DNA of 64,000 nucleotides from Neotamlana nanhaiensis (GTDB taxonomy: Bacteria; Bacteroidota; Bacteroidia; Flavobacteriales; Flavobacteriaceae), in assembly GCF_000943555.1 (NCBI RefSeq), contig NZ_JTDV01000011.1, positions 21,258 to 85,257 on the forward strand, read 5' to 3'. A program made the position numbers and the translations under genes. Numbering within the stretch: the stretch's first letter is position 1; every line of letters begins with the position of its first letter. Positions 55,027-64,000 of the stretch are shown one piece after another. The notes beneath the pieces are model-generated. The model was not told where the DNA came from. It worked only from the letters and a program-made list of their open reading frames with translations, and ran no database searches.

Positions 55027-55434
55027 TTAGCTTTGTGTGTTATTGTTAGCACCAACCACTAATGTTACGTGGTTAGAACGTTTTCTAATTCTGTGTGCAC
55101 GACCTTGAGGAGCTGGACGTAATCTTTTTAACATAGATCCGCCATCTACTCTAATCTCTTTTACGAATAATTCAGCAGATTCAATATCAGCATCTTCGTT
55201 TTTAGCTTGCCAGTTAGCAATAGCCGAAAGTAATAACTTTTCTAAACGACCTGAAGCTTCTTTCTGGTTGAATTTTAAGATATTTAGTGCTTTGTCTACC
55301 TTTTCACCTCTTACTAAATCGGCTACTAAGCGCATTTTTCTTGGTGATGTAGGACAGTTATTAAGTTTTGCAAAAGCAACTTGCTTTTTTGCTTCCTTAA
55401 TAGCGTCTGCCATTTGTTTTTTACGACTTCCCAT
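55027..55434 (-). CDS. rplV: 50S ribosomal protein L22
   Basis: A 135-residue protein whose beta-hairpin lines the exit tunnel. [29 protein letters not shown] and [24 protein letters not shown] (hairpin) show no macrolide-type deletion. The C-terminus ends NNNTQS. Confidence 0.97.
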   Translation of the reverse strand: MGSRKKQMADAIKEAKKQVAFAKLNNCPTSPRKMRLVADLVRGEKVDKALNILKFNQKEASGRLEKLLLSAIANWQAKNEDADIESAELFVKEIRVDGGSMLKRLRPAPQGRAHRIRKRSNHVTLVVGANNNTQS

Positions 55435-55440
55435 AGCTTA

Positions 55441-55719
55441 CTACTTTTTACCTTTGTTTTTAGCACCTGCATGCCCACGGAATGAACGTGTTGGTGAAAA
55501 TTCTCCTAATTTATGACCTACCATGTTCTCAGTTACATAAACAGGAACGAATTGACGGCCATTGTGTACTGCTATTGTTTGTCCTACAAAATCTGGAGTT
55601 ATCATACTAGCTCTAGACCAAGTTTTGATAACTGTTTTTTTGTTAGCTTCTACGTTTGCAGCTACTTTTCTTTCTAATTTATAATGAACGTAAGGTCCTT
55701 TTTTTAATGATCTTGCCAT
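55441..55719 (-). CDS. rpsS: 30S ribosomal protein S19
   Basis: A 92-residue head protein. [17 protein letters not shown], then [46 protein letters not shown], are canonical. It lies 3 bases after rplB. Confidence 0.97.
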   Translation of the reverse strand: MARSLKKGPYVHYKLERKVAANVEANKKTVIKTWSRASMITPDFVGQTIAVHNGRQFVPVYVTENMVGHKLGEFSPTRSFRGHAGAKNKGKK

Positions 55720-55722
55720 GTC

Positions 55723-56550
55723 TTATTTCTTTCTACGTTCTACAATATATTTATTACTTGCTTTTGTTTTAGAACGCGTTCTAAATCCTTTAGCTGGTAT
55801 ACCGTTTCTAGAACGTGGGTGACCACCTGAAGCGCGTCCTTCACCACCACCCATTGGGTGATCGATTGGGTTCATCACTACTGGTCTAGTTCTTGGACGA
55901 CGACCTAACCAACGTGTTCTACCGGCTTTACCACCTACAAGTAATTGATGATCTGAATTCGATACTACACCTATTGTAGCCATACACGTTACAAGAATTA
56001 AGCGTGTTTCTCCAGAAGGTAATTTTACAGTTGCAAATTTACCATCTCTTGCCATTAATTGAGCAAAAGCACCAGCACTACGTGCCATAACAGCACCTTG
56101 ACCTGGACGTAACTCTAAACAAGAGATAATAGTTCCTAATGGAATTTCACTTAATGGCATTGCGTTTCCAATTTCTGGAGCGATACCTTCTGTACCAGAA
56201 ACCACATTTTGCCCAACTTGCAAACCATTTTGAGCAATGATGTATCTTTTCTCACCATCTTGATAATTCAATAATGCGATAAAAGCGGTTCTGTTTGGAT
56301 CGTATTCGATAGACTTAACTTCGGCTGGAATACCAGTTTTGTTACGTTTAAAATCGATAATACGATACTTTCTTTTATGACCACCACCTATGTAGCGCAT
56401 GGTCATTTTTCCTTGACTGTTTCTACCACCAGACCTTTTATTCGGAACAAGTAAACTTTTTTCCGGCTTATCAGTAGTTATGGCGTCATACCCATTTACT
56501 ACTCTAAAACGCTGTCCTGGTGTGATTGGTTTTAATTTTCTTACTGACAT
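55723..56550 (-). CDS. rplB: 50S ribosomal protein L2
   Basis: A 275-residue protein needed for subunit association and peptidyl transfer. [25 protein letters not shown] at about 43-67 and the conserved His of [20 protein letters not shown] are in place. It lies 10 bases after rplW. Confidence 0.97.
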   Translation of the reverse strand: MSVRKLKPITPGQRFRVVNGYDAITTDKPEKSLLVPNKRSGGRNSQGKMTMRYIGGGHKRKYRIIDFKRNKTGIPAEVKSIEYDPNRTAFIALLNYQDGEKRYIIAQNGLQVGQNVVSGTEGIAPEIGNAMPLSEIPLGTIISCLELRPGQGAVMARSAGAFAQLMARDGKFATVKLPSGETRLILVTCMATIGVVSNSDHQLLVGGKAGRTRWLGRRPRTRPVVMNPIDHPMGGGEGRASGGHPRSRNGIPAKGFRTRSKTKASNKYIVERRKK

Positions 56551-56560
56551 TGTTGTCTAA

Positions 56561-56851
56561 TTACATGTTACTGTATAAATCAATCATTTCACCTTCCGCC
56601 AGTTGTACTAACGCCTTTTTCTTAGCATTAGTTTTACCATGTTGAATACCAGTTTTTGTATACTTGGTACTTCTATCTGGACGGATATTTATAGTACGAA
56701 CTTTTTCAACAGAAACACCATATGCAGCTTCAACCGCATTTTTAATTTCTATCTTGTTCGCCTTAGTATTCACTTCGAATGTGTAGCAGTTTCTTAACTC
56801 GCTATCAGCAGTCGCTTTTTCTGTGATTATAGGTTTAATTAAGATACTCAT
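56561..56851 (-). CDS. rplW: 50S ribosomal protein L23
   Basis: A 96-residue exit-tunnel protein that docks SRP and trigger factor. ILIKPIITEKATADSELRNCYTFEV and KNAVEAAYGVSVEKVRTINI fit the family. Confidence 0.96.
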   Translation of the reverse strand: MSILIKPIITEKATADSELRNCYTFEVNTKANKIEIKNAVEAAYGVSVEKVRTINIRPDRSTKYTKTGIQHGKTNAKKKALVQLAEGEMIDLYSNM

Positions 56852-56858
56852 CTGTTTC

Positions 56859-57488
56859 TTATTTACTTAAGTTTGTTTCAATTCCTTCTAAAGCGCCTTC
56901 TAAAAGCACTACTTGATTTGCATTTAAAATCTTGTAAGTGTTTAATTCTGAAGAAGTTACAACTTCAGAGCCTTTTAAATTACGCGATGACAAATATACA
57001 TTATTATTTGACGCACCCAACACAAACAAAGATTTTTTATTATCTAGTTCTAAGGCCTTTAACACAGCTGTAAAGTTTTTAGTTTTTACTGTATCGAAGT
57101 TAAAGTCTTCTAGAACTGTAATTGACTGCTCACCTGCTTTAATACTTAAAGCCGATTTACGAGCTAAACGCTTAAGGTTTTTGTTAAGCTTAAAGCTGTA
57201 GTTTCTTGGTCTTGGACCAAACATACGCCCACCACCTTTAAACACACCAGACTTAATGCTACCTGCTCTTGCAGTACCGGTTCCTTTTTGCTTTTTAATC
57301 TTGCGAGTACTACCAGCAATCTCACCTCTTTCTTTCGATTTGTGAGTTCCTTGGCGTTGGTTTGCTAAATATTGTTTAACATCTAAGTAAACCGCATGAT
57401 TATTAGGCTCAATAGCAAACACATCGTTAGAAAGCTCTGCTTTTCTACCTGTGTCTTTTCCGTTTATATCTAAAACTGCTACTTTCAT
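56859..57488 (-). CDS. rplD: 50S ribosomal protein L4
   Basis: A 209-residue protein with the tunnel loop GSTRKIKKQKGTGTARAGSIKSGVFKGGGRMFGP at about residues 60-95. In E. coli free L4 represses the S10 operon by attenuation; here a terminator lies upstream of rplC, which makes a similar control possible but unproven. The start shares one base with the rplC stop. Confidence 0.97.
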   Translation of the reverse strand: MKVAVLDINGKDTGRKAELSNDVFAIEPNNHAVYLDVKQYLANQRQGTHKSKERGEIAGSTRKIKKQKGTGTARAGSIKSGVFKGGGRMFGPRPRNYSFKLNKNLKRLARKSALSIKAGEQSITVLEDFNFDTVKTKNFTAVLKALELDNKKSLFVLGASNNNVYLSSRNLKGSEVVTSSELNTYKILNANQVVLLEGALEGIETNLSK

Positions 57489-58105
57489 TACTTTCTAATA
57501 ATTACGTAAGCGTTTTTATGTCCAGGAACACATCCCTTAACAACAAGTAAATTCTTTTCAGAAACTACTTTTAAAACTCTTAAATTTTGAACTTTCACTT
57601 TATCTCCACCCATTCTTCCGGCCATTTTCATTCCTTTGAATACTCTCGCAGGATAAGAAGCTGCACCAATAGAACCAGGAGCTCTTAAACGGTTGTGCTG
57701 ACCATGCGTTGCTTGACCTACACCACCGAATCCATGACGCTTTACAACACCTTGAAATCCTTTACCTTTTGATGTACCTGAAATATCAACAAATTCACCT
57801 TCAGCAAAGTGATCTACAGTTATAGCATCACCTAATTTGTACTCCTCATCAAAACCTTTAAATTCAACAACTTTGCGTTTTACAGAAGTACCCGCTTTTT
57901 TAGCATGACCTAAGTCTGCTTTAGTAGCGCTTTTTTCTGTCGCGTCATCGAAACCTAATTGAACAGCTTCATAGCCATCAACCTCTTCAGTTCTGACTTG
58001 GGTAACGATACATGGACCTGCTTCGATTACTGTACAAGGAATGTTTTTCCCGTTTTCGTCGAAAATGCTGGTCATACCGATTTTTTTTCCAATTAACCCA
58101 GACAT
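57488..58105 (-). CDS. rplC: 50S ribosomal protein L3
   Basis: A 205-residue protein with [30 protein letters not shown] at its start and the extension [32 protein letters not shown] reaching the peptidyl transferase centre. It follows the internal terminator and overlaps rplD by one base. Confidence 0.97.
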   Translation of the reverse strand: MSGLIGKKIGMTSIFDENGKNIPCTVIEAGPCIVTQVRTEEVDGYEAVQLGFDDATEKSATKADLGHAKKAGTSVKRKVVEFKGFDEEYKLGDAITVDHFAEGEFVDISGTSKGKGFQGVVKRHGFGGVGQATHGQHNRLRAPGSIGAASYPARVFKGMKMAGRMGGDKVKVQNLRVLKVVSEKNLLVVKGCVPGHKNAYVIIRK

Positions 58106-58140
58106 AATTTAAGTTTAAAGTTTAAAGCTTCGTGTTTAAA
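58106..58140. repeat. TTTAAAG-type repeats in front of rplC
   Basis: AAGTTTAAAGTTTAAAGC and a further TTTAAAG unit lie in the leader, with an inverted echo CACTTTAAAAC nearby. They resemble the heptamers between infA and rpmJ. The leader has no clear TAnnTTTG promoter. Confidence 0.45.
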
Positions 58141-58194
58141 GTGTAACACTTTAAAACTCCACTTTAGTTAATAATTAATTTCTATTTTAAAAAA

Positions 58195-58227
58195 AATTCA
58201 AGGACAAATACGCTTCGTCCTTGAATT
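58195..58227 (-). terminator. Strong terminator between rpsJ and rplC
   Basis: AATTCAAGGAC and GTCCTTGAATT form a perfect 11-bp stem with an 11-base loop, followed on the minus strand by a run of T (TTTTTT). It lies about 80 bases after the rpsJ stop and 90 bases before rplC, so it either ends the rpsL-rpsG-fusA-rpsJ unit or attenuates the S10-type operon. Confidence 0.85.
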
Positions 58228-58282
58228 GTATTTTTTCCGTTTTTCCCGCGACCGCATCGGTGGGACATGTTTTATAATTCCG

Positions 58283-58300
58283 AATTCAGAATTCTGAATT
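58283..58300. repeat. 18-bp perfect palindrome just after rpsJ
   Basis: AATTCAGAATTCTGAATT is self-complementary. Its right part, AATTCTGAATTTTG, recurs exactly at 21938-21951, after the GAF gene, so it may belong to a dispersed intergenic repeat. Confidence 0.5.
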
Positions 58301-58305
58301 TTGAA

Positions 58306-58611
58306 TTAAACCTTTATCTCAACTTCTACACCACTTGGTAACTCAAGCTTCATTAACGCATCAATTGTTTTTGATGACGACGAGTAGATATCTAATAATC
58401 TTTTATAAGAAGATAATTGAAACTGCTCTCTAGACTTTTTGTTTACGTGTGGAGAACGTAGTACTGTAAATAATTTTTTGTGTGTTGGTAATGGAATTGG
58501 ACCAGTTACAACAGCACCAGTACTTTTTACTGTTTTTACGATTTTATCAGCAGATTTATCTACTAAATTGTGATCGTAAGATTTTAATTTTATTCTGATT
58601 TTTTGACTCAT
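58306..58611 (-). CDS. rpsJ: 30S ribosomal protein S10
   Basis: A 101-residue protein, also known as Nus[62 protein letters not shown] is canonical, and the [12 protein letters not shown] loop is intact. It lies 12 bases after fusA and, unusually, is split from rplC by a terminator. Confidence 0.97.
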   Translation of the reverse strand: MSQKIRIKLKSYDHNLVDKSADKIVKTVKSTGAVVTGPIPLPTHKKLFTVLRSPHVNKKSREQFQLSSYKRLLDIYSSSSKTIDALMKLELPSGVEVEIKV

Positions 58612-58622
58612 TTCTTTAGATT

Positions 58623-60749
58623 TTAAGCTTCAACACCTTTCGCTGCTTTTATCACTTCTTCTGAAATATTTGATGGTGTTTCAGCGTAGTGAGAAAATTC
58701 CATTGTAGAAGTTGCACGACCCGAAGATAATGTTCTTAATGTTGTTACATAACCAAACATTTCTGATAATGGCACAACAGCTTTAACTGTTTTTGCACCG
58801 TTACGATCTCCCATATCGCTAACTTGACCTCTACGACGGTTTAAGTCACCTACAATATCACCCATATTTTCTTCTGGAGTAATAACTTCTAACTTCATCA
58901 TAGGCTCCATGATTACCGCTTTTGCAGCTTTTGCAGCAGCTTTAAATCCTAATTTTGCAGCCAATTCGAATGACAACTGATCGGAATCCACATCGTGGTA
59001 AGAACCATCAGTTAAAGTAACTTTCATAGCATCTACTTCGTATCCTGCTAAAGGACCGTTTTGCATTGCCATAGCAAATCCTTTTTCTACTGAAGGAACA
59101 AATTCCTTAGGTACGTTACCACCTTTAATTTCAGATACAAACTCTAAACCTTCTTTACCTTCTTCGGCTGGTTCTAGAGTAAATACAATGTCTGCGAATT
59201 TACCACGTCCACCAGATTGTTTCTTATAAACTTCTCTGTGTTCTGCACGTTGTGTAATAGCTTCTTTGTACTCTACTTGTGGCTGACCTTGGTTTACTTC
59301 TACCTTAAACTCACGCTTAAGACGATCTACAATAATATCTAAGTGAAGCTCACCCATACCAGAAATAATCGTTTGCCCTGAAGCTTCATCGGTTCTTGCA
59401 GTAAACGTTGGATCTTCTTCAGCTAATTTTGCTAAAGCCATCCCTAATTTATCTACATCGGCCTTTGTTTTAGGCTCTACCGCGATACCAATTACTGGAT
59501 CTGGGAAATCCATAGATTCTAAAACTATTGGATTCTTTTCGTCAGATAAAGTATCACCAGTTTTAATGTCTTTAAATCCTACCGCTGCACCAATATCTCC
59601 TGCTTCAATAAACTCGATAGCATTTTGCTTGTTTGAGTGCATTTGGTAAATACGAGAAATACGCTCTTTTTTACCTGAACGGTTATTTAAAATGTAAGAA
59701 CCTGCATCTAAACGTCCTGAATAAGCACGGAAGAATGCTAAACGACCTACGAAAGGATCGGTAGCAATTTTAAATGCTAATGCAGAGAAAGGATCTTTTA
59801 CATCTGGCTTACGCACAGCGTTCTCCCCTGTGTTAGGGTTAGTTCCTACAATGTTATCTCTATCTAATGGAGATGGTAAGTAACGACATACAGCATCTAA
59901 TAAAAACTGTACACCTTTGTTTTTAAATGAAGAACCACAAACCATTGGAATGATAGCCATATCCATTACAGCAGCTCTAAGTGCAGCGTGCACTTCTTCT
60001 TCTGTAATAGAATCTTCATCTTCCATGAATTTTTCTAATAAGTTCTCATCGTAAGTTGCAACTTCCTCAATTAATAAAGCTCTATACTTTTTAGCTTCTT
60101 CCTTCATATCTTCAGGAATGTCGATAATATCGAAAGTAGAACCTTGAGTTTCGTCGTGCCAAACAATAGCACGGTTTTTTACTAAATCTACAACTCCTTT
60201 AAAATCTGCCTCATCACCAATGTTTAAAACGATTGGCACTGCGTTAGATTTTAACATATCTTTTACCTGCTGGCAAACTGCTAAGAAATTAGATCCTTGA
60301 CGGTCCATTTTGTTAACAAAACCAATACGAGGCACTTTATAGTTATCTGCAAGTCTCCAGTTAGTTTCAGATTGTGGCTCAACACCATCAACCGCACTAA
60401 ATAAGAATACTAAACCATCTAAAACACGTAAAGAACGGTTTACTTCAACAGTAAAATCAACGTGACCTGGAGTATCAATAATATTAAAGTGATATCCTTT
60501 AGTTTCGTCTGTTGGCTTACCATTATCAGTTGGGAAATTCCAAGTACAGGTTGTAGCTGCCGAAGTAATTGTAATACCACGCTCTTGCTCTTGTTCCATC
60601 CAGTCCATTGTAGCAGCACCATCATGAACTTCTCCAATTTTATGAGAAACTCCTGTATAATAAAGAATTCGCTCTGTAGTTGTTGTTTTTCCAGCATCAA
60701 TATGAGCTGCAATACCAATGTTTCGTGTAAATTTTAAATCTCTTGCCAT
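58623..60749 (-). CDS. fusA: Elongation factor G
   Basis: A 708-residue translocase. The G1 motif [15 protein letters not shown], the G2 [12 protein letters not shown]3 DTPGHVDF and G4 NKMD are intact, followed by domains II-V ([18 protein letters not shown]). No tuf gene follows, which is normal for the group. It lies between rpsG and rpsJ. Confidence 0.97.
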   Translation of the reverse strand: MARDLKFTRNIGIAAHIDAGKTTTTERILYYTGVSHKIGEVHDGAATMDWMEQEQERGITITSAATTCTWNFPTDNGKPTDETKGYHFNIIDTPGHVDFTVEVNRSLRVLDGLVFLFSAVDGVEPQSETNWRLADNYKVPRIGFVNKMDRQGSNFLAVCQQVKDMLKSNAVPIVLNIGDEADFKGVVDLVKNRAIVWHDETQGSTFDIIDIPEDMKEEAKKYRALLIEEVATYDENLLEKFMEDEDSITEEEVHAALRAAVMDMAIIPMVCGSSFKNKGVQFLLDAVCRYLPSPLDRDNIVGTNPNTGENAVRKPDVKDPFSALAFKIATDPFVGRLAFFRAYSGRLDAGSYILNNRSGKKERISRIYQMHSNKQNAIEFIEAGDIGAAVGFKDIKTGDTLSDEKNPIVLESMDFPDPVIGIAVEPKTKADVDKLGMALAKLAEEDPTFTARTDEASGQTIISGMGELHLDIIVDRLKREFKVEVNQGQPQVEYKEAITQRAEHREVYKKQSGGRGKFADIVFTLEPAEEGKEGLEFVSEIKGGNVPKEFVPSVEKGFAMAMQNGPLAGYEVDAMKVTLTDGSYHDVDSDQLSFELAAKLGFKAAAKAAKAVIMEPMMKLEVITPEENMGDIVGDLNRRRGQVSDMGDRNGAKTVKAVVPLSEMFGYVTTLRTLSSGRATSTMEFSHYAETPSNISEEVIKAAKGVEA

Positions 60750-60754
60750 TTTAT

Positions 60755-61231
60755 TTAGAATCTAAAGTGTGAGAATGCTTTGTTAGCTTCTGCCATTTTA
60801 TGAGTATCAACTCTCTTCTTAACCGCCGCTCCTTCTTCTTTAGCTGCTGCTAAAATTTCTGAAGCTAAACGTAAGGCCATAGATTTTTCGTTACGCTTAC
60901 GAGCGAAACCAATTAACCATTTCATTGCTGTTGAAACTTTTCTATCTGGACGAATTTGCATTGGAATTTGGAATGTAGCACCACCAACACGACGACTACG
61001 CACTTCTACGTGAGGCATCACATTTGATAACGCATCTTTCCACAACTCTAAAGCTGTTTTTTCGCCATCTGTTTTCTTCTGATCTACAATATCAATTGCA
61101 TCGTAGAATACTTTAAAAGCCACAGACTTTTTACCGTCCCACATCATCATGTTAACAAAACGAGTTACTAACTGATCGTTAAACCTTGGATCTGGTAAAA
61201 GAGGTCTTTTTTTCGCTGCTCTTTTTCTCAT
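60755..61231 (-). CDS. rpsG: 30S ribosomal protein S7
   Basis: A 158-residue assembly protein of the head. [45 protein letters not shown] and the beta-hairpin [21 protein letters not shown] are typical. It lies 5 bases before fusA. Confidence 0.97.
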   Translation of the reverse strand: MRKRAAKKRPLLPDPRFNDQLVTRFVNMMMWDGKKSVAFKVFYDAIDIVDQKKTDGEKTALELWKDALSNVMPHVEVRSRRVGGATFQIPMQIRPDRKVSTAMKWLIGFARKRNEKSMALRLASEILAAAKEEGAAVKKRVDTHKMAEANKAFSHFRF

Positions 61232-61253
61232 GTCTTCTTCTTAAAGTTTTAAA

Positions 61254-61628
61254 TTACTTTTTAGGGCGTTTTGCACCATACTTAGATCTACGTTGCGTTC
61301 TACCTTGTACACCTGCTGTATCCAAAGCACCACGAACAATGTGATATCTAACTCCTGGTAAATCTTTTACCCTTCCACCTCTAACCAATACTATCGAGTG
61401 CTCTTGTAAATTGTGACCTTCACCACCGATGTATGCGTTAACCTCGTTACCGTTTGTTAAACGAACCCTTGCCACCTTACGCATTGCTGAGTTAGGCTTT
61501 TTAGGTGTTGTTGTGTAAACACGAGTACATACACCACGTCTTTGTGGACACGAATTTAAAGCAGCCGATTTACTCTTCTTGGTTATTTTGGCTCTTCCTT
61601 TTCGTACTAATTGTGAAATTGTTGGCAT
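61254..61628 (-). CDS. rpsL: 30S ribosomal protein S12
   Basis: A 124-residue decoding-centre protein. [18 protein letters not shown] and [17 protein letters not shown] hold the Lys residues of the usual streptomycin-sensitivity positions, so no resistance change is visible. It heads the translation cluster behind a consensus promoter. Confidence 0.97.
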   Translation of the reverse strand: MPTISQLVRKGRAKITKKSKSAALNSCPQRRGVCTRVYTTTPKKPNSAMRKVARVRLTNGNEVNAYIGGEGHNLQEHSIVLVRGGRVKDLPGVRYHIVRGALDTAGVQGRTQRRSKYGAKRPKK

Positions 61629-61671
61629 ATATTTTATACTAAATTTTTATAATCCTTCGTTAAAAGGGCTG

Positions 61672-61702
61672 CAAAGGTAGAAATTTTATTCAATAATTCA
61701 AA
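61672..61702 (-). promoter_or_regulatory. Near-perfect Bacteroidota promoter of the translation cluster
   Basis: On the minus strand TTTG, 19 bases, then TACCTTTG followed by C. Both boxes and the spacing match the consensus. Transcription would start about 35 bases before the rpsL ATG. It is shared intergenically with the divergent Omp85-like gene; no promoter was found for the latter. Confidence 0.75.
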
Positions 61703-61915
61703 TCCTAATTCATTAATTTTCATAACATAGGCTTTTTTTTATACTAATGGATTTTAATCGATATATTTTTAATCTATTTTTAAAATGATTTCTTACTGTA
61801 CACTTTTAATACTTCAAATTAATTTGAGAAATTAAAATTTAATGATTTACCATATTAAATATTTTCAATTTACGTTAGTTTTACAGACTAAAACACGAAA
61901 AAACTATTAACCAAT

Positions 61916-63601
61916 TTGCGTTTTTCACTCCTTATTATATATGTTCTATTTTTTGGATCGGCATTTTCCCAAAACATCAACCTTAAGATTATAGGTGAAA
62001 CCGAATTTGAAACAACAATAATTGACGCAACCAACTACCACAAACTTCATATTAACTTAAAATCTGTTGAAAGAGAAATAGATTCGGTAAAACATATTTT
62101 AGAAAAACAAGGATATATTCAATTAAAGTCTGAAAATCTTAAAAGATTAAACGACTCCATATTTAGTATTACATTCAACTTAAATGAACATTATAAATAT
62201 TTACGTGTATTCTATTCTAAAATGAATTTAGACGAGTCTTTAATAAAGCAGATTACCAATAATTACGCACCTACATATTTCGACCTAACATTTTCTGAAA
62301 TTGAAAACAGCTTAAACTATTTAAATAATAAAATTTCGGAAACTGGTTATCCGTTTACAAAATTAAAACTATCTAATTTAAGAATTAAAGAAGATTGGGT
62401 TGAAGCTGATTTAATTTCATCTGCTTTAAGCGAAAAAAGAATCCTTAATAATATAGTTGTAAAAGGATATGACAAATTTCCAAAATCGTTTTTAAAACAT
62501 TATTTGAAGATTAAACCGAAGCAGGTGTTCAACCTTAAAAAAATTCAAACTAAGAGCAATCAACTACAAAACATAAATTTTGCCAGCCAAATAAAACCCC
62601 CTGAAGCATTATTCACAAAAGATTCTACTTCACTATACTTATATATAAACAAAAACCAAAGCAATACTTTTGATGGCTTTTTAGGTTTTGGCACCAATGA
62701 AGAAACTAATAAAATTCAATTTGATGGCTACCTAAACTTAAACCTAACAAACAATTTAAATTACGGCGAATCGTTTAGCTTATTTTATAAAAGTGACGAA
62801 AACGACCAACAAACTTTTGAAGTCAGCACCTCATTACCTTACTTATTCAGCACACCTATTGGCGTTGATTTAGCACTAAGACTATTTAAAAAAGACTCCT
62901 CGTTTACAACAGCACTACAAAACTTAAAACTAAATTACCAACTAAGCACTAAACACAACATAGCTGCAGGATTAACCGCAATAACCTCGAGCAACTTACT
63001 AACAACAACCCAAAACTTAAATATTAACGATTACAAATCAACGTTTTACTCGTTAACCTATCAATACCTAAATTTAAACCCAACAAATAATTTACTATTT
63101 CCAATCCAATCTAAATTTTATTTTGAAGCTGGATTAGGCAAAAGAGTAACAACCCCAAACACTACACAACAAACAAAATACACACTCGAGGCGTTCAAAA
63201 TATTTTTACTAAATCAAAGAAATAGCATTTTCTTAAAAACAAATGGCGCCATATTAAAATCTACCAACTACTTTGAAAACGAACTTTACCGATTTGGCGG
63301 CATAAATTCCATTCGTGGTTTTGAAGAAAACAGCATTTACGCCAACCTTTTTAGTGTATTTAACACCGAATACAGATATCAATTATCCAACAACCTATAT
63401 ATACATACCATTTTTGATGCTGCCTATTTTGAAAACCAAATAACCACAAGTAAACAGAAGCTTTTTGGGTACGGACTAGGTTTAGGTATACTAACAAAGT
63501 CTGGGCTATTTAAATTAAATTATGCCAATGGCAAATTTGAAGATTCTAATTTCTCCCTTTCAAATTCCAAGATTCATATTAGCTTAAAAACTAGATTTTA
63601 G
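61916..63601 (+). CDS. Omp85/BamA-like outer-membrane barrel protein
   Basis: A 561-residue outer-membrane protein. A signal peptide (RFSLLIIYVLFFGSAFSQ) precedes about 200 residues with POTRA-like helix-strand order, then a barrel whose RFGGINSIRGFEE carries the RGF motif of Omp85 loop 6, ending in KTRF with Phe last. The start is a TTG; the frame extends upstream to an ACG that would give KKLLTNLRFSLL, which may be the older N-terminus. Omp85 proteins insert or export outer-membrane proteins; this one's partner is unknown. It is divergent from rpsL and precedes a SusC gene. Confidence 0.85.
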   Translation: MRFSLLIIYVLFFGSAFSQNINLKIIGETEFETTIIDATNYHKLHINLKSVEREIDSVKHILEKQGYIQLKSENLKRLNDSIFSITFNLNEHYKYLRVFYSKMNLDESLIKQITNNYAPTYFDLTFSEIENSLNYLNNKISETGYPFTKLKLSNLRIKEDWVEADLISSALSEKRILNNIVVKGYDKFPKSFLKHYLKIKPKQVFNLKKIQTKSNQLQNINFASQIKPPEALFTKDSTSLYLYINKNQSNTFDGFLGFGTNEETNKIQFDGYLNLNLTNNLNYGESFSLFYKSDENDQQTFEVSTSLPYLFSTPIGVDLALRLFKKDSSFTTALQNLKLNYQLSTKHNIAAGLTAITSSNLLTTTQNLNINDYKSTFYSLTYQYLNLNPTNNLLFPIQSKFYFEAGLGKRVTTPNTTQQTKYTLEAFKIFLLNQRNSIFLKTNGAILKSTNYFENELYRFGGINSIRGFEENSIYANLFSVFNTEYRYQLSNNLYIHTIFDAAYFENQITTSKQKLFGYGLGLGILTKSGLFKLNYANGKFEDSNFSLSNSKIHISLKTRF

Positions 63602-63779
63602 GATACAATTTAAATTAAAATTAACACAACATAACATAACACACTCATTATACATAGCTTATACCTTACAAACTGTAACACTATCTTAAACACACTTCAA
63701 ATAAAAAATATAACGTAAACCTTAAAATCCATTAAATTAATAGCAATGATTTCGGCATTTTCTTAAAATTTCTATTGTT

Positions 63780-63814
63780 TTTGTTGTTTTATTAACTATT
63801 TATTATGACTTTTG
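63780..63814 (+). promoter_or_regulatory. Promoter for the SusC-type gene
   Basis: A TTTTTGTTG -33 region and GACTTTTG, one base from TAnnTTTG, are about 20 bases apart. The transcript would begin about 20 bases before the ATG at 63842. Confidence 0.45.
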
Positions 63815-63841
63815 GCAACGACTAATTCAAATAATTATAAA

Positions 63842-64000
63842 ATGAAAACAAAGTTTAGTGGAATTTTAACGCTATTACTAGCGTTTGTTGTGCAATTAAC
63901 TTTTGCACAAGAAAAGACAATTTCAGGTACAGTTTCCGATGGTAGTGGACTACCTCTGCCTGGAGCAACTGTCTTAGTTAAAGGTACCTCTTCAGGTACA
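63842..64000 (+). CDS. SusC/RagA family TonB-linked outer-membrane protein, 5' end only
   Basis: The first 53 codons are in the window; the gene runs past its end. A signal peptide (KTKFSGILTLLLAFVVQLTFAQ) is followed by the start of the carboxypeptidase-regulatory-like plug domain (ISGTVSDGSGLPLPGATVLVKGT), the standard opening of SusC-type transporters. A SusD partner would be expected downstream, beyond the window. The ligand cannot be told from this part. Confidence 0.85.
   Translation, partial: MKTKFSGILTLLLAFVVQLTFAQEKTISGTVSDGSGLPLPGATVLVKGTSSGT

Noticed and set aside
58611..58623. Missing tuf between fusA and rpsJ seen as a deletion
   Set aside because: tuf is normally elsewhere in Bacteroidota, so this is the usual layout.
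61629..61915. Possible tRNA or small RNA genes in the rpsL-Omp85 gap and other gaps
   Set aside because: I found no cloverleaf-like pairing or TTC-G loop motif in any gap; the segments are plain AT-rich DNA.

Overview
The window is AT-rich chromosomal DNA from a member of the Bacteroidota, almost certainly a Flavobacteriaceae bacterium. This rests on a SusC-type TonB-dependent transporter start at the right edge, a DUF5686 outer-membrane protein, exosortase XrtF with its partner, zinc-free S4/S14/L36, no tuf gene between fusA and rpsJ, and several promoters of the Bacteroidota type (TTTG, about 19 bp, TAnnTTTG). I see no rRNA, tRNA, CRISPR array, prophage or intact insertion sequence. No intergenic stretch exceeds 300 bases.

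Left part (1-20 kb): secreted peptidases (S9, M1), an App1-type phosphatase, a K+-dependent-type membrane pyrophosphatase next to a soluble pyrophosphatase, a DUF5686 barrel protein, pyruvate dehydrogenase E1 beta divergent from etfB-etfA, a bifunctional nuclease, a nucleoside transporter and thymidylate synthase. Middle part (20-40 kb): the XrtF exosortase pair, a GAF protein, purH, the cell-shape operon mreB-mreC-mreD-mrdA-rodA, a lipoprotein-type peptide deformylase, rluD-like and PASTA genes, ddl, coaD, a SulP transporter, an M14 peptidase, an amidinotransferase-fold hydrolase, and gltA.

Right part (40-64 kb): eno, carA and a secreted protein of unknown function, then an unbroken translation cluster on the minus strand. 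Read from 61.6 kb down to 44.1 kb it is rpsL-rpsG-fusA-rpsJ, then rplC to rplQ with secY, infA, rpmJ and rpoA. A near-perfect promoter precedes rpsL. Two hairpin terminators sit inside the cluster, one after rpsJ and one between rpsK and rpsD, and a strong one follows rplQ. Two spacers around rpsM carry copies of the same roughly 85-93 bp repeat. Divergent from rpsL are an Omp85-like barrel protein and the start of a SusC gene.

Most of the region is housekeeping. The points most worth a second look are the extracytoplasmic peptide deformylase, the XrtF locus with no known substrate, the long hairpin between etfA and the nuclease gene, the 108-112 bp MITE-like element after thyA, the DnaA-box pair at the thyA start, the duplicated spacers and internal terminators of the ribosomal cluster, and several genes whose natural start seems to be a non-ATG codon.
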